DNA from: Bacteroidales bacterium
GTDB taxonomy: Bacteria > Bacteroidota > Bacteroidia > Bacteroidales > JAFGXI01
Reading direction: 5' to 3'
DNA: 7,187 nucleotides
Assembly (NCBI GenBank): GCA_026985625.1
Contig: JALSQC010000373.1
Location: 1 to 7,187, forward strand
In this document: positions 1 through 6,715 of the stretch, piece after piece
How the letters are laid out: each line of letters starts with the position of its first letter
Numbering within the stretch: the stretch's first letter is position 1
Notes under the pieces: generated by a model
What the model saw: the letters and a program-made list of their open reading frames with translations, nothing else
What the model was told of the DNA's origin: nothing
The model's database searches: none
Position numbers and translations under genes: made by a program

Positions 1-265
1 CCAATTAGACGGAATATTTCATGTATTTTATAAAAATGGCAGAATGTATATAAACGGAGGATACAAAGCCGACCTAAAAAACGGTATATGGAACTTTTAC
101 GACAAACAAGGTAAACTTACCAAAACAATAGAATACATTAATGGAATAGCTACTAATCAAAACGAATTAGATTCAATAGAAAATGCAATGATAAAAGAAT
201 GGGAAAGCCAAAAAGGTAAATTTGCCGAACCCGATGTTAATAAATTTTTTAACCCAAGACGATAA
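1..265 (+). CDS. MORN_2 / YwqK-type repeat protein, C-terminal part (5' end outside window)
   Basis: The reading frame is open from base 2, so the gene begins left of the window; the ATG at 44 is an internal methionine. 87 residues are visible. They hold one incomplete and one complete 24-residue repeat of the type x-x-x-x-x-N-G-x-W-x-x-[YF]-x-x-x-G-x-[LM] ending in Tyr (the complete copy is coded by 65-136). This matches the MORN_2 repeat of proteins annotated as 'YwqK family antitoxin', a label that says little about function. After the repeats comes a charged, probably helical tail rich in Glu, Lys and Asn that ends in Pro-Arg-Arg. No signal peptide can be judged because the N-terminus is missing. 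The stop lies 6 bases before the mnmA ATG, so the two genes are probably co-transcribed. The fold assignment is from repeat pattern only; the function is unknown. Confidence 0.75.
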   Translation, partial: QLDGIFHVFYKNGRMYINGGYKADLKNGIWNFYDKQGKLTKTIEYINGIATNQNELDSIENAMIKEWESQKGKFAEPDVNKFFNPRR

Positions 266-271
266 ACCATA

Positions 272-1336
272 ATGCAAAATAAAAAAGTACTTATTGCAAT
301 GAGTGGAGGTGTAGATAGCTCTGTTGCCGCATATTTGTTAAAAAAACAAGGATACGATATAGTTGGTTTAACAATGAAAGTATGGGATTACATAAATAAA
401 CGCTGGCGAAACGAAAAATCAATAGAAGATGCTCAAAAAATAGCCGACGATTTAAACTTTCCGCTACATATTGTCGATTTAGAAGATAAATTTAACAAAA
501 TAATAATTCAAAATTTTATTAACGAATACACAAACGGAAGAACCCCAAACCCCTGTGTTTTATGTAATAAAACAATAAAATGGGGAGCATTTTTAGAACT
601 TGCCGATAAATACAATTGCGACTATTTAGCATCGGGACATTACATAAAACTACGAAACGAAAACAACCGCTACATTATATCAAAATCCAACGACACACAT
701 AAAGACCAATCGTATTTTCTTTGGGCAGTATCGCAACAAAGCCTTAGCCGTGCAATTTTTCCTTTGGCAAATTACACTAAACCACAAGTAAAAGAAATGG
801 CAATAAAATTCGGAATAAAACACATAGCTCAAAAAAAAGAAAGTAGCGAAATTTGTTTTGTCCCAAACGACGATTATCGCTCGTTTCTTAAAATATCAAT
901 ACCCGATTATAATAAAAAAATTATACCCGGCGATTTTATCGACACATCAGGCAAAATACTTGGAAAACATAAAGGACTCGTAAACTATACAATAGGACAA
1001 CGACGTGGTTTAGAAATAGCAGTTGGATATCCACTATATGTTTTAAAATTAGATGTCGAAAAAAATCAAGTTATACTTGGACAAAAAAACGAACTAAGCA
1101 CAAACAAATTACGTATTAAAGATTACAATCTTATGAAATACGATAACCTTAAAACAGGTCAAGAATTTGAAACAAAAATACGATATAAAAATCAAGGTTT
1201 TACAAGCCGTATTACAAAAATTGATAAACAAAATATCGAATTTGAATTTTACGATAAAATTTATGGCGTTACTCCCGGACAATCAGCAGTATTTTACGAG
1301 GGTAACGACTTAATAGGAGGAGGTATAATTTGTTAA
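272..1336 (+). CDS. mnmA: tRNA 2-thiouridine(34) synthase MnmA
   Basis: MnmA adenylates and then thiolates C2 of wobble U34 in the Lys, Glu and Gln tRNAs, taking sulfur from a persulfide relay, in the cytoplasm. Seen in the 354-residue product: the PP-loop S-G-G-V-D-S-S at 11-17 for ATP binding, the T-P-N-P-C-V-L-C-N motif at 91-99, the tRNA-contact stretch K-D-Q-S-Y-F-L around 144-150, the S-S-E-I-C-F motif with the second catalytic Cys at 195, the N-Y-T-I-G-Q-R-R-G-L motif at 238-247, and a C-terminal beta-barrel ending in Gly-Gly-Gly. Cys98 and Cys195 align with the catalytic Cys102 and Cys199 of E. coli MnmA. The residue aligned with E. coli Asp99 is Cys95, a notable substitution. Length is normal for the family (about 350-370). 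The ATG at 272 puts the PP-loop at the usual distance from the N-terminus and is the only sensible start. It lies 6 bases after the repeat-protein gene and overlaps the lipoprotein gene by 7 bases. Confidence 0.97.
   Translation: MQNKKVLIAMSGGVDSSVAAYLLKKQGYDIVGLTMKVWDYINKRWRNEKSIEDAQKIADDLNFPLHIVDLEDKFNKIIIQNFINEYTNGRTPNPCVLCNKTIKWGAFLELADKYNCDYLASGHYIKLRNENNRYIISKSNDTHKDQSYFLWAVSQQSLSRAIFPLANYTKPQVKEMAIKFGIKHIAQKKESSEICFVPNDDYRSFLKISIPDYNKKIIPGDFIDTSGKILGKHKGLVNYTIGQRRGLEIAVGYPLYVLKLDVEKNQVILGQKNELSTNKLRIKDYNLMKYDNLKTGQEFETKIRYKNQGFTSRITKIDKQNIEFEFYDKIYGVTPGQSAVFYEGNDLIGGGIIC
1315..1323 (+). promoter_or_regulatory. Shine-Dalgarno-like AGGAGGAGG before the lipoprotein TTG start
   Basis: AGGAGGAGG ends 6 bases before the TTG at 1330, which is good spacing for 16S anti-SD pairing. 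It lies inside mnmA and codes the conserved C-terminal Gly-Gly-Gly of that enzyme, so it may be partly a coding coincidence. It still supports TTG 1330 as the start of the next gene and suggests translational coupling to mnmA. No comparable purine-rich site precedes the other genes here. Confidence 0.5.
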
Positions 1337-2046
1337 AAAAAATTACATACATAACATTAATAATATTTTTTATTTTCTCGTGTAAAAAAGACGATAAAAT
1401 ATCTGACATAAAAAATATAGATTACTCATATTATCCGCTAAAAACAGGAAACTACATAATATACGATGTTACCGAGATTAATATAGATAAAGCAATAGGG
1501 ATTTACGATACAACAAAATATCAACTTAAAGAGTATGTCGAATCTAAATTTACAGGTTCAAACGGAAAAACACAATATCGTATCGAAAGATATAAACGAA
1601 AAAACGATACAATTCCATGGACAATATCAGATGTGTGGGCAATTTATTTTTTAGATAACAAACTTGTTAAAGTAGAAGAAAATATACCAATTATAAAAAT
1701 AAACTTTCCGGTAAAAAAAGATAAATCGTGGGACGGTAACAAATTAAATACACTAGACAGCACTCTTTTTACAATAACAGATATAAACATACCCGATACT
1801 GTTAACTCAATATGTTTTGACTCGGTTCTTACAGTTACAATATCCGACAACGAAAGCCTTATCAACAAAAAACTTATTTACAATAAATATGCAAAAAATA
1901 TAGGTTTAATTTATAAAGTTAATATAGATATAAACTCACAACCCGATAACGGAAACCCCATAGATATTACAATCCCAATAGAAGAAAGAATAACAACCGG
2001 AACTATTTACAAACAAAAAATTATATCGTATAACGTATTACCTTAG
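1330..2046 (+). CDS. uncharacterised lipoprotein, probably surface exposed
   Basis: The 238-residue product begins with a classic lipoprotein signal peptide: Lys3-Lys4, a hydrophobic core at 5-16, then I-F-S-C with the lipid-anchored cysteine at 18. The mature protein starts C-K-K-D-D, which fits the Lys-(Asp/Glu)2 lipoprotein export signal described in Capnocytophaga for outer-membrane surface display. The remainder (about 220 residues) has no transmembrane segment and looks beta-rich. It includes Y-Y-P-L-K-T-G-N-Y at 34-42, a Y-R-I-E-R-Y stretch at 83-88, and an N-K-Y-A-K-N-I-G-L-I-Y-K stretch at 185-196. I recognise this as a type of conserved Bacteroidota 'hypothetical lipoprotein' (opening with Y-x-P-L-x-x-G-N-Y) but know no function for it. 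The start is TTG; there is no ATG or GTG in frame near it, and a later start would lose the signal peptide. It overlaps mnmA by 7 bases, so it is surely in the same transcript, though a functional link to tRNA thiolation is not apparent. Confidence 0.85.
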   Translation: MLKKITYITLIIFFIFSCKKDDKISDIKNIDYSYYPLKTGNYIIYDVTEINIDKAIGIYDTTKYQLKEYVESKFTGSNGKTQYRIERYKRKNDTIPWTISDVWAIYFLDNKLVKVEENIPIIKINFPVKKDKSWDGNKLNTLDSTLFTITDINIPDTVNSICFDSVLTVTISDNESLINKKLIYNKYAKNIGLIYKVNIDINSQPDNGNPIDITIPIEERITTGTIYKQKIISYNVLP

Positions 2047-2060
2047 ATACACAATAAAAA

Positions 2061-2999
2061 TTATTCTTTATAATTCTTAACTTTATTAATATTTCTTTTT
2101 AAACCGTCAAATCCTGTTCGTTTTAAAGGCGAATTTTTAAATACATTATTAAAATCTTGTTCGTTAATATTATCCCAATCGCAGTATTTAAAATCTTTTA
2201 TAACATCAAGTATATTAAAATCATTAATTTTAGAAAAAACAGGTTTATTATTCCACGGACAAACATCTTGACAAATATCGCAACCAAAAATATAATTTTT
2301 AAAATCAAGATTTAAATCATTTTTAAAATCGCCCTTATGCTCAATTGTAAGATACGATATACATTTATTTGCATTTACAACATAAGGCTCGTCTATAGCA
2401 CCCGTAGGACAAGCATCTATACATCGGCTACAACTACCGCAATAATCGTTAACAGGTTTGTCGTAAACCAAATCTAAATCAATAACAATTTCGCCTATAA
2501 AGAAAAACGAGCCCATTTCTTTATTTATCAAGCAAGAATTTTTTCCTTGCCACCCAAGTCCTGCTCTAACAGCCCATTGTTTTTCGAGAACAGGAGCCGA
2601 ATCAACAAAAACTCGTCCCGATACTTTTTTTAAATCACTGTTAATATAATCAAAAAGTTTATAAAGCTTATCTTTTAATATTTTATGATAATCGTTACCA
2701 TAAGCATATTTCGACACTTTATAAGTTTTATTAATTTGTTTATCGTTAGGGTAATAATTTAAAGCAACAAGAATTAAAGATTTTGCATTATTAACCATTT
2801 TGGTAATATCAAAACGCTTGTCGATATTACGCTTCATATAAAGCATATCGGCAGCAAAACCTTTATCAATCCATTTTTTATAATTAGATATTGTTTTTAA
2901 ATCAAACTCGTTAGCCTTAACAATCTTACAATCGTTAAAACCTAAATCTTTTGCTTTAAGTTTAATTAATTCCGAATATTTTTTTGTATTATTATTCAA
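2061..2999 (-). CDS. queG: epoxyqueuosine reductase QueG (short form)
   Basis: QueG carries out the last step of queuosine synthesis, reducing epoxyqueuosine to queuosine at position 34 of the Tyr, His, Asn and Asp tRNAs, using cobalamin and two [4Fe-4S] clusters. Seen in 312 residues: Y-A-Y-G-N-D-Y-H at 98-105, V-D-S-A-P-V-L-E-K at 132-140 with the likely proton-donating Asp133, A-G-L-G-W-Q-G-K-N at 146-154, and the ferredoxin pattern C187-x2-C190-x2-C193-x3-C197-P. Cys213 and a second group C240-x2-C243-x3-C247-P-W-N complete the cluster ligands. It lacks the extra C-terminal HEAT-like region of longer QueG proteins (about 380 residues in E. coli and B. subtilis); the core is intact. The start is TTG at 2999-2997: no ATG lies between it and the upstream in-frame stop at 3044-3042, and the next Met is residue 52, inside conserved sequence. 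It is divergent from valS and convergent with the lipoprotein gene (14 bases between stops). Confidence 0.95.
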   Translation of the reverse strand: MNNNTKKYSELIKLKAKDLGFNDCKIVKANEFDLKTISNYKKWIDKGFAADMLYMKRNIDKRFDITKMVNNAKSLILVALNYYPNDKQINKTYKVSKYAYGNDYHKILKDKLYKLFDYINSDLKKVSGRVFVDSAPVLEKQWAVRAGLGWQGKNSCLINKEMGSFFFIGEIVIDLDLVYDKPVNDYCGSCSRCIDACPTGAIDEPYVVNANKCISYLTIEHKGDFKNDLNLDFKNYIFGCDICQDVCPWNNKPVFSKINDFNILDVIKDFKYCDWDNINEQDFNNVFKNSPLKRTGFDGLKRNINKVKNYKE

Positions 3000-3038
3000 T
3001 AAAAAAACAATTAAAAATATTAAATAAATAAAATTTAT

Positions 3039-3068
3039 CTGCTAAATTAAACTTATATTTTATTTTTG
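3039..3068 (+). promoter_or_regulatory. candidate valS promoter, Bacteroidota type
   Basis: TATTTTTG at 3061-3068 is an exact match to the Bacteroidota -7 consensus TAnnTTTG. Nineteen bases upstream sits CTG (3039-3041), a one-mismatch -33 TTG. Transcription would begin around 3073-3075, leaving a short A-rich leader of about 12-14 bases without a Shine-Dalgarno sequence, as is common in this phylum. It overlaps the candidate queG promoter almost completely. AT-richness lowers the certainty. Confidence 0.5.
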
Positions 3069-3071
3069 CAA
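3042..3071 (-). promoter_or_regulatory. candidate queG promoter, Bacteroidota type
   Basis: Read on the minus strand, TTG (3071-3069), a 19-base spacer and TAATTTAG (3049-3042) resemble the Bacteroidota -33 TTG / -7 TAnnTTTG promoter with one mismatch in the -7 box. This would start transcription near 3035, giving a leader of about 35 bases. The region is extremely AT-rich, so a chance match is quite possible. Confidence 0.35.
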
Positions 3072-3086
3072 TTAAAATAAAAAATT

Positions 3087-5711
3087 ATGGAGATATCAAC
3101 AAAATATAATCCTAAAAATATAGAGGATAAATGGTATAAATACTGGTTGGATAATAAACTCTTTGAGTCAAAACCCGATAATCGCGAACCATATACAATA
3201 GTTATTCCACCACCAAACGTAACAGGAGTTTTACATATGGGGCACATGTTAAACAATACCATTCAAGATGTTTTAGTACGACGAGCCCGAATGTTAGGCA
3301 AAAATGCATTGTGGGTACCCGGTACCGACCATGCATCTATAGCAACCGAAGCAAAAGTTGTTAATAAATTAAAAAAAGACGGTATAAATAAAAACGATTT
3401 ATCGCGTAACGAGTTTCTTAAATATGCATGGGAATGGAAAGAAAAACACGGAGGGATAATACTCGAACAACTTAAAAAACTCGGAGCATCTTGCGATTGG
3501 TCGCGCACCAAATTTACAATGGATAAAGACTTATCGGAAAGCGTAATTAAAGTTTTTGTAGATTTATACAACAAAGGACTAATTTATAGAGGTGTTAGAA
3601 TGGTAAATTGGGACCCATCGGCTTTAACAGCAATTTCTGACGAAGAGGTTATATACAAAGAAGAACAATCGAAACTTTATTACATACGATACAAAATAAA
3701 CGGCGAAAACGATTACATAACCATAGCAACAACACGTCCCGAAACAATACTTGGCGACTCGGCTGTTTGTATAAACCCTAACGACAAACGATTTTCCCAT
3801 TTAAAAGGCAAAAAAGTAGTTGTTCCGTTAATAAACCGTGTTATTCCGATTATTACCGACGAATATGTAGATATGGAATTTGGTACAGGCTGCCTTAAGA
3901 TTACTCCCGCACACGACATTCACGATTACGAGATAGGAATAAAACATAATCTCGAAATTATTGATATTATAGACGACAACGGAAAATTAAACTCAAAAGC
4001 ACAAATCTTTGTAAATCAAGACCGTTTTGATGTTCGCAAAAATATAATTCCCGAACTCGAAAAAGCCGGTAACCTTGTAAAAATAGAGGATTATGTTAAT
4101 AAAGTAGGATATTCCGAAAGAACAAACGTTGTTATAGAGCCAAAACTATCGATGCAATGGTTTGTTAAAATGAAAGACCTTGTAAAACCTGCAACCGAAA
4201 ATGTTATAAACGATAATATTAAATTTTTTCCTAAAAAATTTAAAAATACTTATCGCCATTGGATGGAAAACGTAAAAGACTGGAATATATCGCGACAATT
4301 ATGGTGGGGACATCGTATTCCTGCATATTACATTAAAGATACAAACGATTTTGTAGTTGCCGAAACCATAGAACAAGCTCTTGAACTTGCAAAACAAAAA
4401 ACTAACGATAATAATCTTACCATTAAAGATTTACATCAAGACGAAGATGTATTGGATACATGGTTCTCGTCGTGGTTATGGCCAATAACAGTATTTGATG
4501 GAATACGTAATCCCGATAACGACGAAATAAAATATTATTATCCTACAAACGATTTGGTTACAGCACCCGAAATTATTTTCTTTTGGGTTGCACGAATGAT
4601 AATATCCGGATACGAATACCGAAACGATAAACCTTTTAAAAATGTGTATTTTACAGGAATAGTTCGCGATAAACTACGCCGAAAAATGTCAAAATCGTTA
4701 GGAAACTCGCCCGACCCTATTAAATTAATCGAAAAATACGGAGCCGATGGTGTGCGTGTAGGAATGTTACTTTGCTCGCCTGCAGGTAACGATTTAATGT
4801 TTGACGAATCGCTAACCGAACAAGGACGAAATTTCTCTAATAAAATATGGAATGCCTTTAGATTAATTAAATCGTGGAAAGTTGATAAAAATATAGAACA
4901 ACCCGAGAGTTCTAAAATTGCTGTAGATTGGTTCGATAATATTCTTAGTAAATCGTTAAACCAAATAAACGAAAACTTTAATAAGTTTAGACTATCGGAG
5001 TCATTAATGATTATATATAAACTATTTTGGGACGAGTTCTCATCGTGGTATCTCGAAATAATAAAACCCGAATATCAAAAACCAATAGATAAAATAACTT
5101 ACGAAAAAACTATTGATATTTTCGAAAAATTATTAAAAATACTACACCCGTTTATGCCGTTTATTACCGAGGAATTATGGCAAACTATTAAAAAACGTAA
5201 CAGTATAATGATTGCCGAAATGCCAAAACAAAATAAAAATATAAATAACGATTTAATTAATAATTTCGATTTTGCTAAAGAAATAATATCAAATATTAGA
5301 AATATTAGAAATAATAAAAACATACCTAACAAAGAAAAATTATCGTTAAAAGTTAAATCGGCACAACAAAACACAAATATTTATTCTGTAATAAAAAAAC
5401 TTGCAAACATAGATGATATTGAGTTTGTATCGAATAAAATTAGCAATACAATATCGTTTATTGTAGGAACTACCGAGTTTTATATTCCTTTTGGCGATAT
5501 TATAAATATTAACGAAGAAATAAAAAAACTCGAGGAGGAACTTAAATATCAAAAAGGATTTTTAATATCGGTAGAAAAAAAATTGAGTAATGAAAGATTT
5601 GTAAATAATGCACCCAAAAATGTTGTCGATAACGAAAAGAAAAAACTAACCGATGCCAATAATAGAATAAAATCTATTACCGAACAAATAAAAATATTAA
5701 AAAATAATTAA
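3087..5711 (+). CDS. valS: valyl-tRNA synthetase
   Basis: ValS attaches valine to tRNA-Val in the cytoplasm and hydrolyses mischarged Thr-tRNA. It is a class I synthetase. Seen in 874 residues: P-P-P-N-V-T-G-V-L-H-M-G-H at 41-53, containing the HIGH signature as H50-M-G-H53; G-T-D-H-A-S-I-A-T at 79-87; T-T-R-P-E-T at 215-220 and G-T-G-C-L-K-I-T-P-A-H-D from 266, both in the inserted editing domain (about 200-340); D-W-N-I-S-R-Q at 398-404 followed by W-W-G-H-R-I-P at 406-412; and K-M-S-K-S at 533-537. An anticodon-binding helical domain spans roughly 600-740, and a Lys/Glu-rich C-terminal coiled coil runs from about 809 to the end. The coiled coil includes the F-V-N-N-A-P motif typical of the ValS arm that grips the tRNA. 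Length is normal for bacterial ValS. The ATG at 3087 gives the expected N-terminus. The stop lies 4 bases from the stop of the convergent radical SAM gene. Confidence 0.98.
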   Translation: MEISTKYNPKNIEDKWYKYWLDNKLFESKPDNREPYTIVIPPPNVTGVLHMGHMLNNTIQDVLVRRARMLGKNALWVPGTDHASIATEAKVVNKLKKDGINKNDLSRNEFLKYAWEWKEKHGGIILEQLKKLGASCDWSRTKFTMDKDLSESVIKVFVDLYNKGLIYRGVRMVNWDPSALTAISDEEVIYKEEQSKLYYIRYKINGENDYITIATTRPETILGDSAVCINPNDKRFSHLKGKKVVVPLINRVIPIITDEYVDMEFGTGCLKITPAHDIHDYEIGIKHNLEIIDIIDDNGKLNSKAQIFVNQDRFDVRKNIIPELEKAGNLVKIEDYVNKVGYSERTNVVIEPKLSMQWFVKMKDLVKPATENVINDNIKFFPKKFKNTYRHWMENVKDWNISRQLWWGHRIPAYYIKDTNDFVVAETIEQALELAKQKTNDNNLTIKDLHQDEDVLDTWFSSWLWPITVFDGIRNPDNDEIKYYYPTNDLVTAPEIIFFWVARMIISGYEYRNDKPFKNVYFTGIVRDKLRRKMSKSLGNSPDPIKLIEKYGADGVRVGMLLCSPAGNDLMFDESLTEQGRNFSNKIWNAFRLIKSWKVDKNIEQPESSKIAVDWFDNILSKSLNQINENFNKFRLSESLMIIYKLFWDEFSSWYLEIIKPEYQKPIDKITYEKTIDIFEKLLKILHPFMPFITEELWQTIKKRNSIMIAEMPKQNKNINNDLINNFDFAKEIISNIRNIRNNKNIPNKEKLSLKVKSAQQNTNIYSVIKKLANIDDIEFVSNKISNTISFIVGTTEFYIPFGDIININEEIKKLEEELKYQKGFLISVEKKLSNERFVNNAPKNVVDNEKKKLTDANNRIKSITEQIKILKNN

Positions 5712-5715
5712 ACAA

Positions 5716-6714
5716 TTACAAACCTTGTGTGCAATTTTGGCAAATATCTATTTTTGCTCTATTGTTTTTTATGGAATCTCTAAATTTATAATATTTAGTG
5801 TTATTCCATATTTGTTTAAAATTATGAGTATTTATATTACCTAATTTATATTTTGCATCTTTATCAAAACAACAAGGAACAACATCGCCGTCCCAAGTAA
5901 TAACCGACGATGTCCACATTCGGTAACAATTATTTTTTAATTTATTTTTAATTTTATAGTTACCGTTTTTATCTTTTACGTAACGCGAGTATTTACTTAT
6001 TGTTGGTATTAAATTATAATCTTTTTTTAAATCGTATATTTGTGCGGTTTTTAGTTTATATTTATCAACTTTAAGTTGCTTTGCCAAATTAAAAAAATCT
6101 TTTATTTGATGTTGATTATGCCTAAAAACTAAAAACTGTAGCTCAATTACGGGAAGCTTAGATTTTAGATTTTTTTTTACTTCGATTATATTTTTTATTC
6201 CTGATATTACTTTATTAAAGTCTCCGTTTTGCCTATATTTCTCGTATTCGGTTTGCGATGTTCCATCTAAAGATATTATTAATTTGTTTAATCCCGATTT
6301 AATTATTTTTTTACAATTTTCTTTGCTTAAATAGTGTCCGTTTGTTGATGTTATTGTGTAAATATTATTTTTTGATGCAATATTTATAAAATCGTATATT
6401 TTGCTTGCAATAAACGGCTCGCCCTGAAAATATAAAATTAAAGTAAGTAAATTTTTTTTATTTTGTTTAATTATTTCATTAAATGTTTCTGTTTTTAAAT
6501 TACCGGTATCTCTATTTAATATTTTTTGTCCGGTAGGACATTGCAAACAATTAAGATTACAAATATTTGTTGGTTCAACAGATAACGAATAAGGTAAACC
6601 TTTTATATTTTTACCTTTAAAATAAAAATAAAAAAAATACGATATATTTAGTTTTACGTAATTTGCAATTTTGCCGAAAGTAAGTTTTTTTATTAGCTCA
6701 AAAATTTCTTTCAA
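5716..6714 (-). CDS. radical SAM protein with shortened SPASM/Twitch-type C-terminus
   Basis: The 332-residue product carries the radical SAM cluster motif C52-x3-C56-x2-C59 right after S-V-E-P-T-N-I, then the G-E-P motif at 98-100, S-T-N-G at 123-126 and I-S-L-D-G at 147-151, all typical of the SAM-binding barrel. The C-terminus has C263-x12-G276-x4-C281 and C325-x2-C328, matching the start of a SPASM domain. The chain ends four residues after C328, so the remaining SPASM cysteines are missing; at most one auxiliary [4Fe-4S] cluster (Twitch-like) is expected. The first 45 residues include an aromatic F-F-Y-F-Y-F patch that could touch a membrane or partner. I recognise this type as widespread in Bacteroidota, annotated only as radical SAM/SPASM protein; the substrate is unknown. 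The start is TTG at 6714-6712, the only credible start: no ATG precedes it after the stop at 6738-6736, and the next Met is residue 266. It begins one base after the upstream MORN_2 gene, implying coupled translation. Confidence 0.85.
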   Translation of the reverse strand: MKEIFELIKKLTFGKIANYVKLNISYFFYFYFKGKNIKGLPYSLSVEPTNICNLNCLQCPTGQKILNRDTGNLKTETFNEIIKQNKKNLLTLILYFQGEPFIASKIYDFINIASKNNIYTITSTNGHYLSKENCKKIIKSGLNKLIISLDGTSQTEYEKYRQNGDFNKVISGIKNIIEVKKNLKSKLPVIELQFLVFRHNQHQIKDFFNLAKQLKVDKYKLKTAQIYDLKKDYNLIPTISKYSRYVKDKNGNYKIKNKLKNNCYRMWTSSVITWDGDVVPCCFDKDAKYKLGNINTHNFKQIWNNTKYYKFRDSIKNNRAKIDICQNCTQGL

Positions 6715-6715
6715 T

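Noticed and set aside
44..46. ATG as the start of the first gene
   Set aside because: The same frame continues without a stop to base 2 and codes a further repeat unit upstream, so this Met is internal.
831..838. Run of eight A in mnmA, and a T9 run (A9 in the mRNA) at 6170-6178 in the radical SAM gene, as slippage or frameshift sites
   Set aside because: The frames are intact through both and the runs simply code Lys-Lys/Lys-Asn in an A-rich genome; no downstream alternative frame is long enough to suggest programmed shifting.
1644..1868. Minus-strand 74-codon frame opposite the lipoprotein gene
   Set aside because: It is an antisense shadow of a convincing lipoprotein gene and has no features of its own.
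2059..2075. Hairpin AATTAT / ATAATT as a queG terminator, followed by a short T-run on the minus strand
   Set aside because: The 6-base stem has no G or C and overlaps the queG stop; such stems occur by chance throughout this AT-rich sequence.
3053..5552. Several minus-strand open frames of 68-103 codons opposite valS (for example 3263-3574 and 5099-5374)
   Set aside because: They lie inside valS, whose motifs are beyond doubt, and their products show no recognisable domain or independent start signal.
5716..6714. Recent horizontal transfer of the radical SAM gene because it looks more AT-rich than mid-valS
   Set aside because: The 3' part of valS is just as AT-rich, and the lack of GATC and the C-before-GA pattern continue through this gene.
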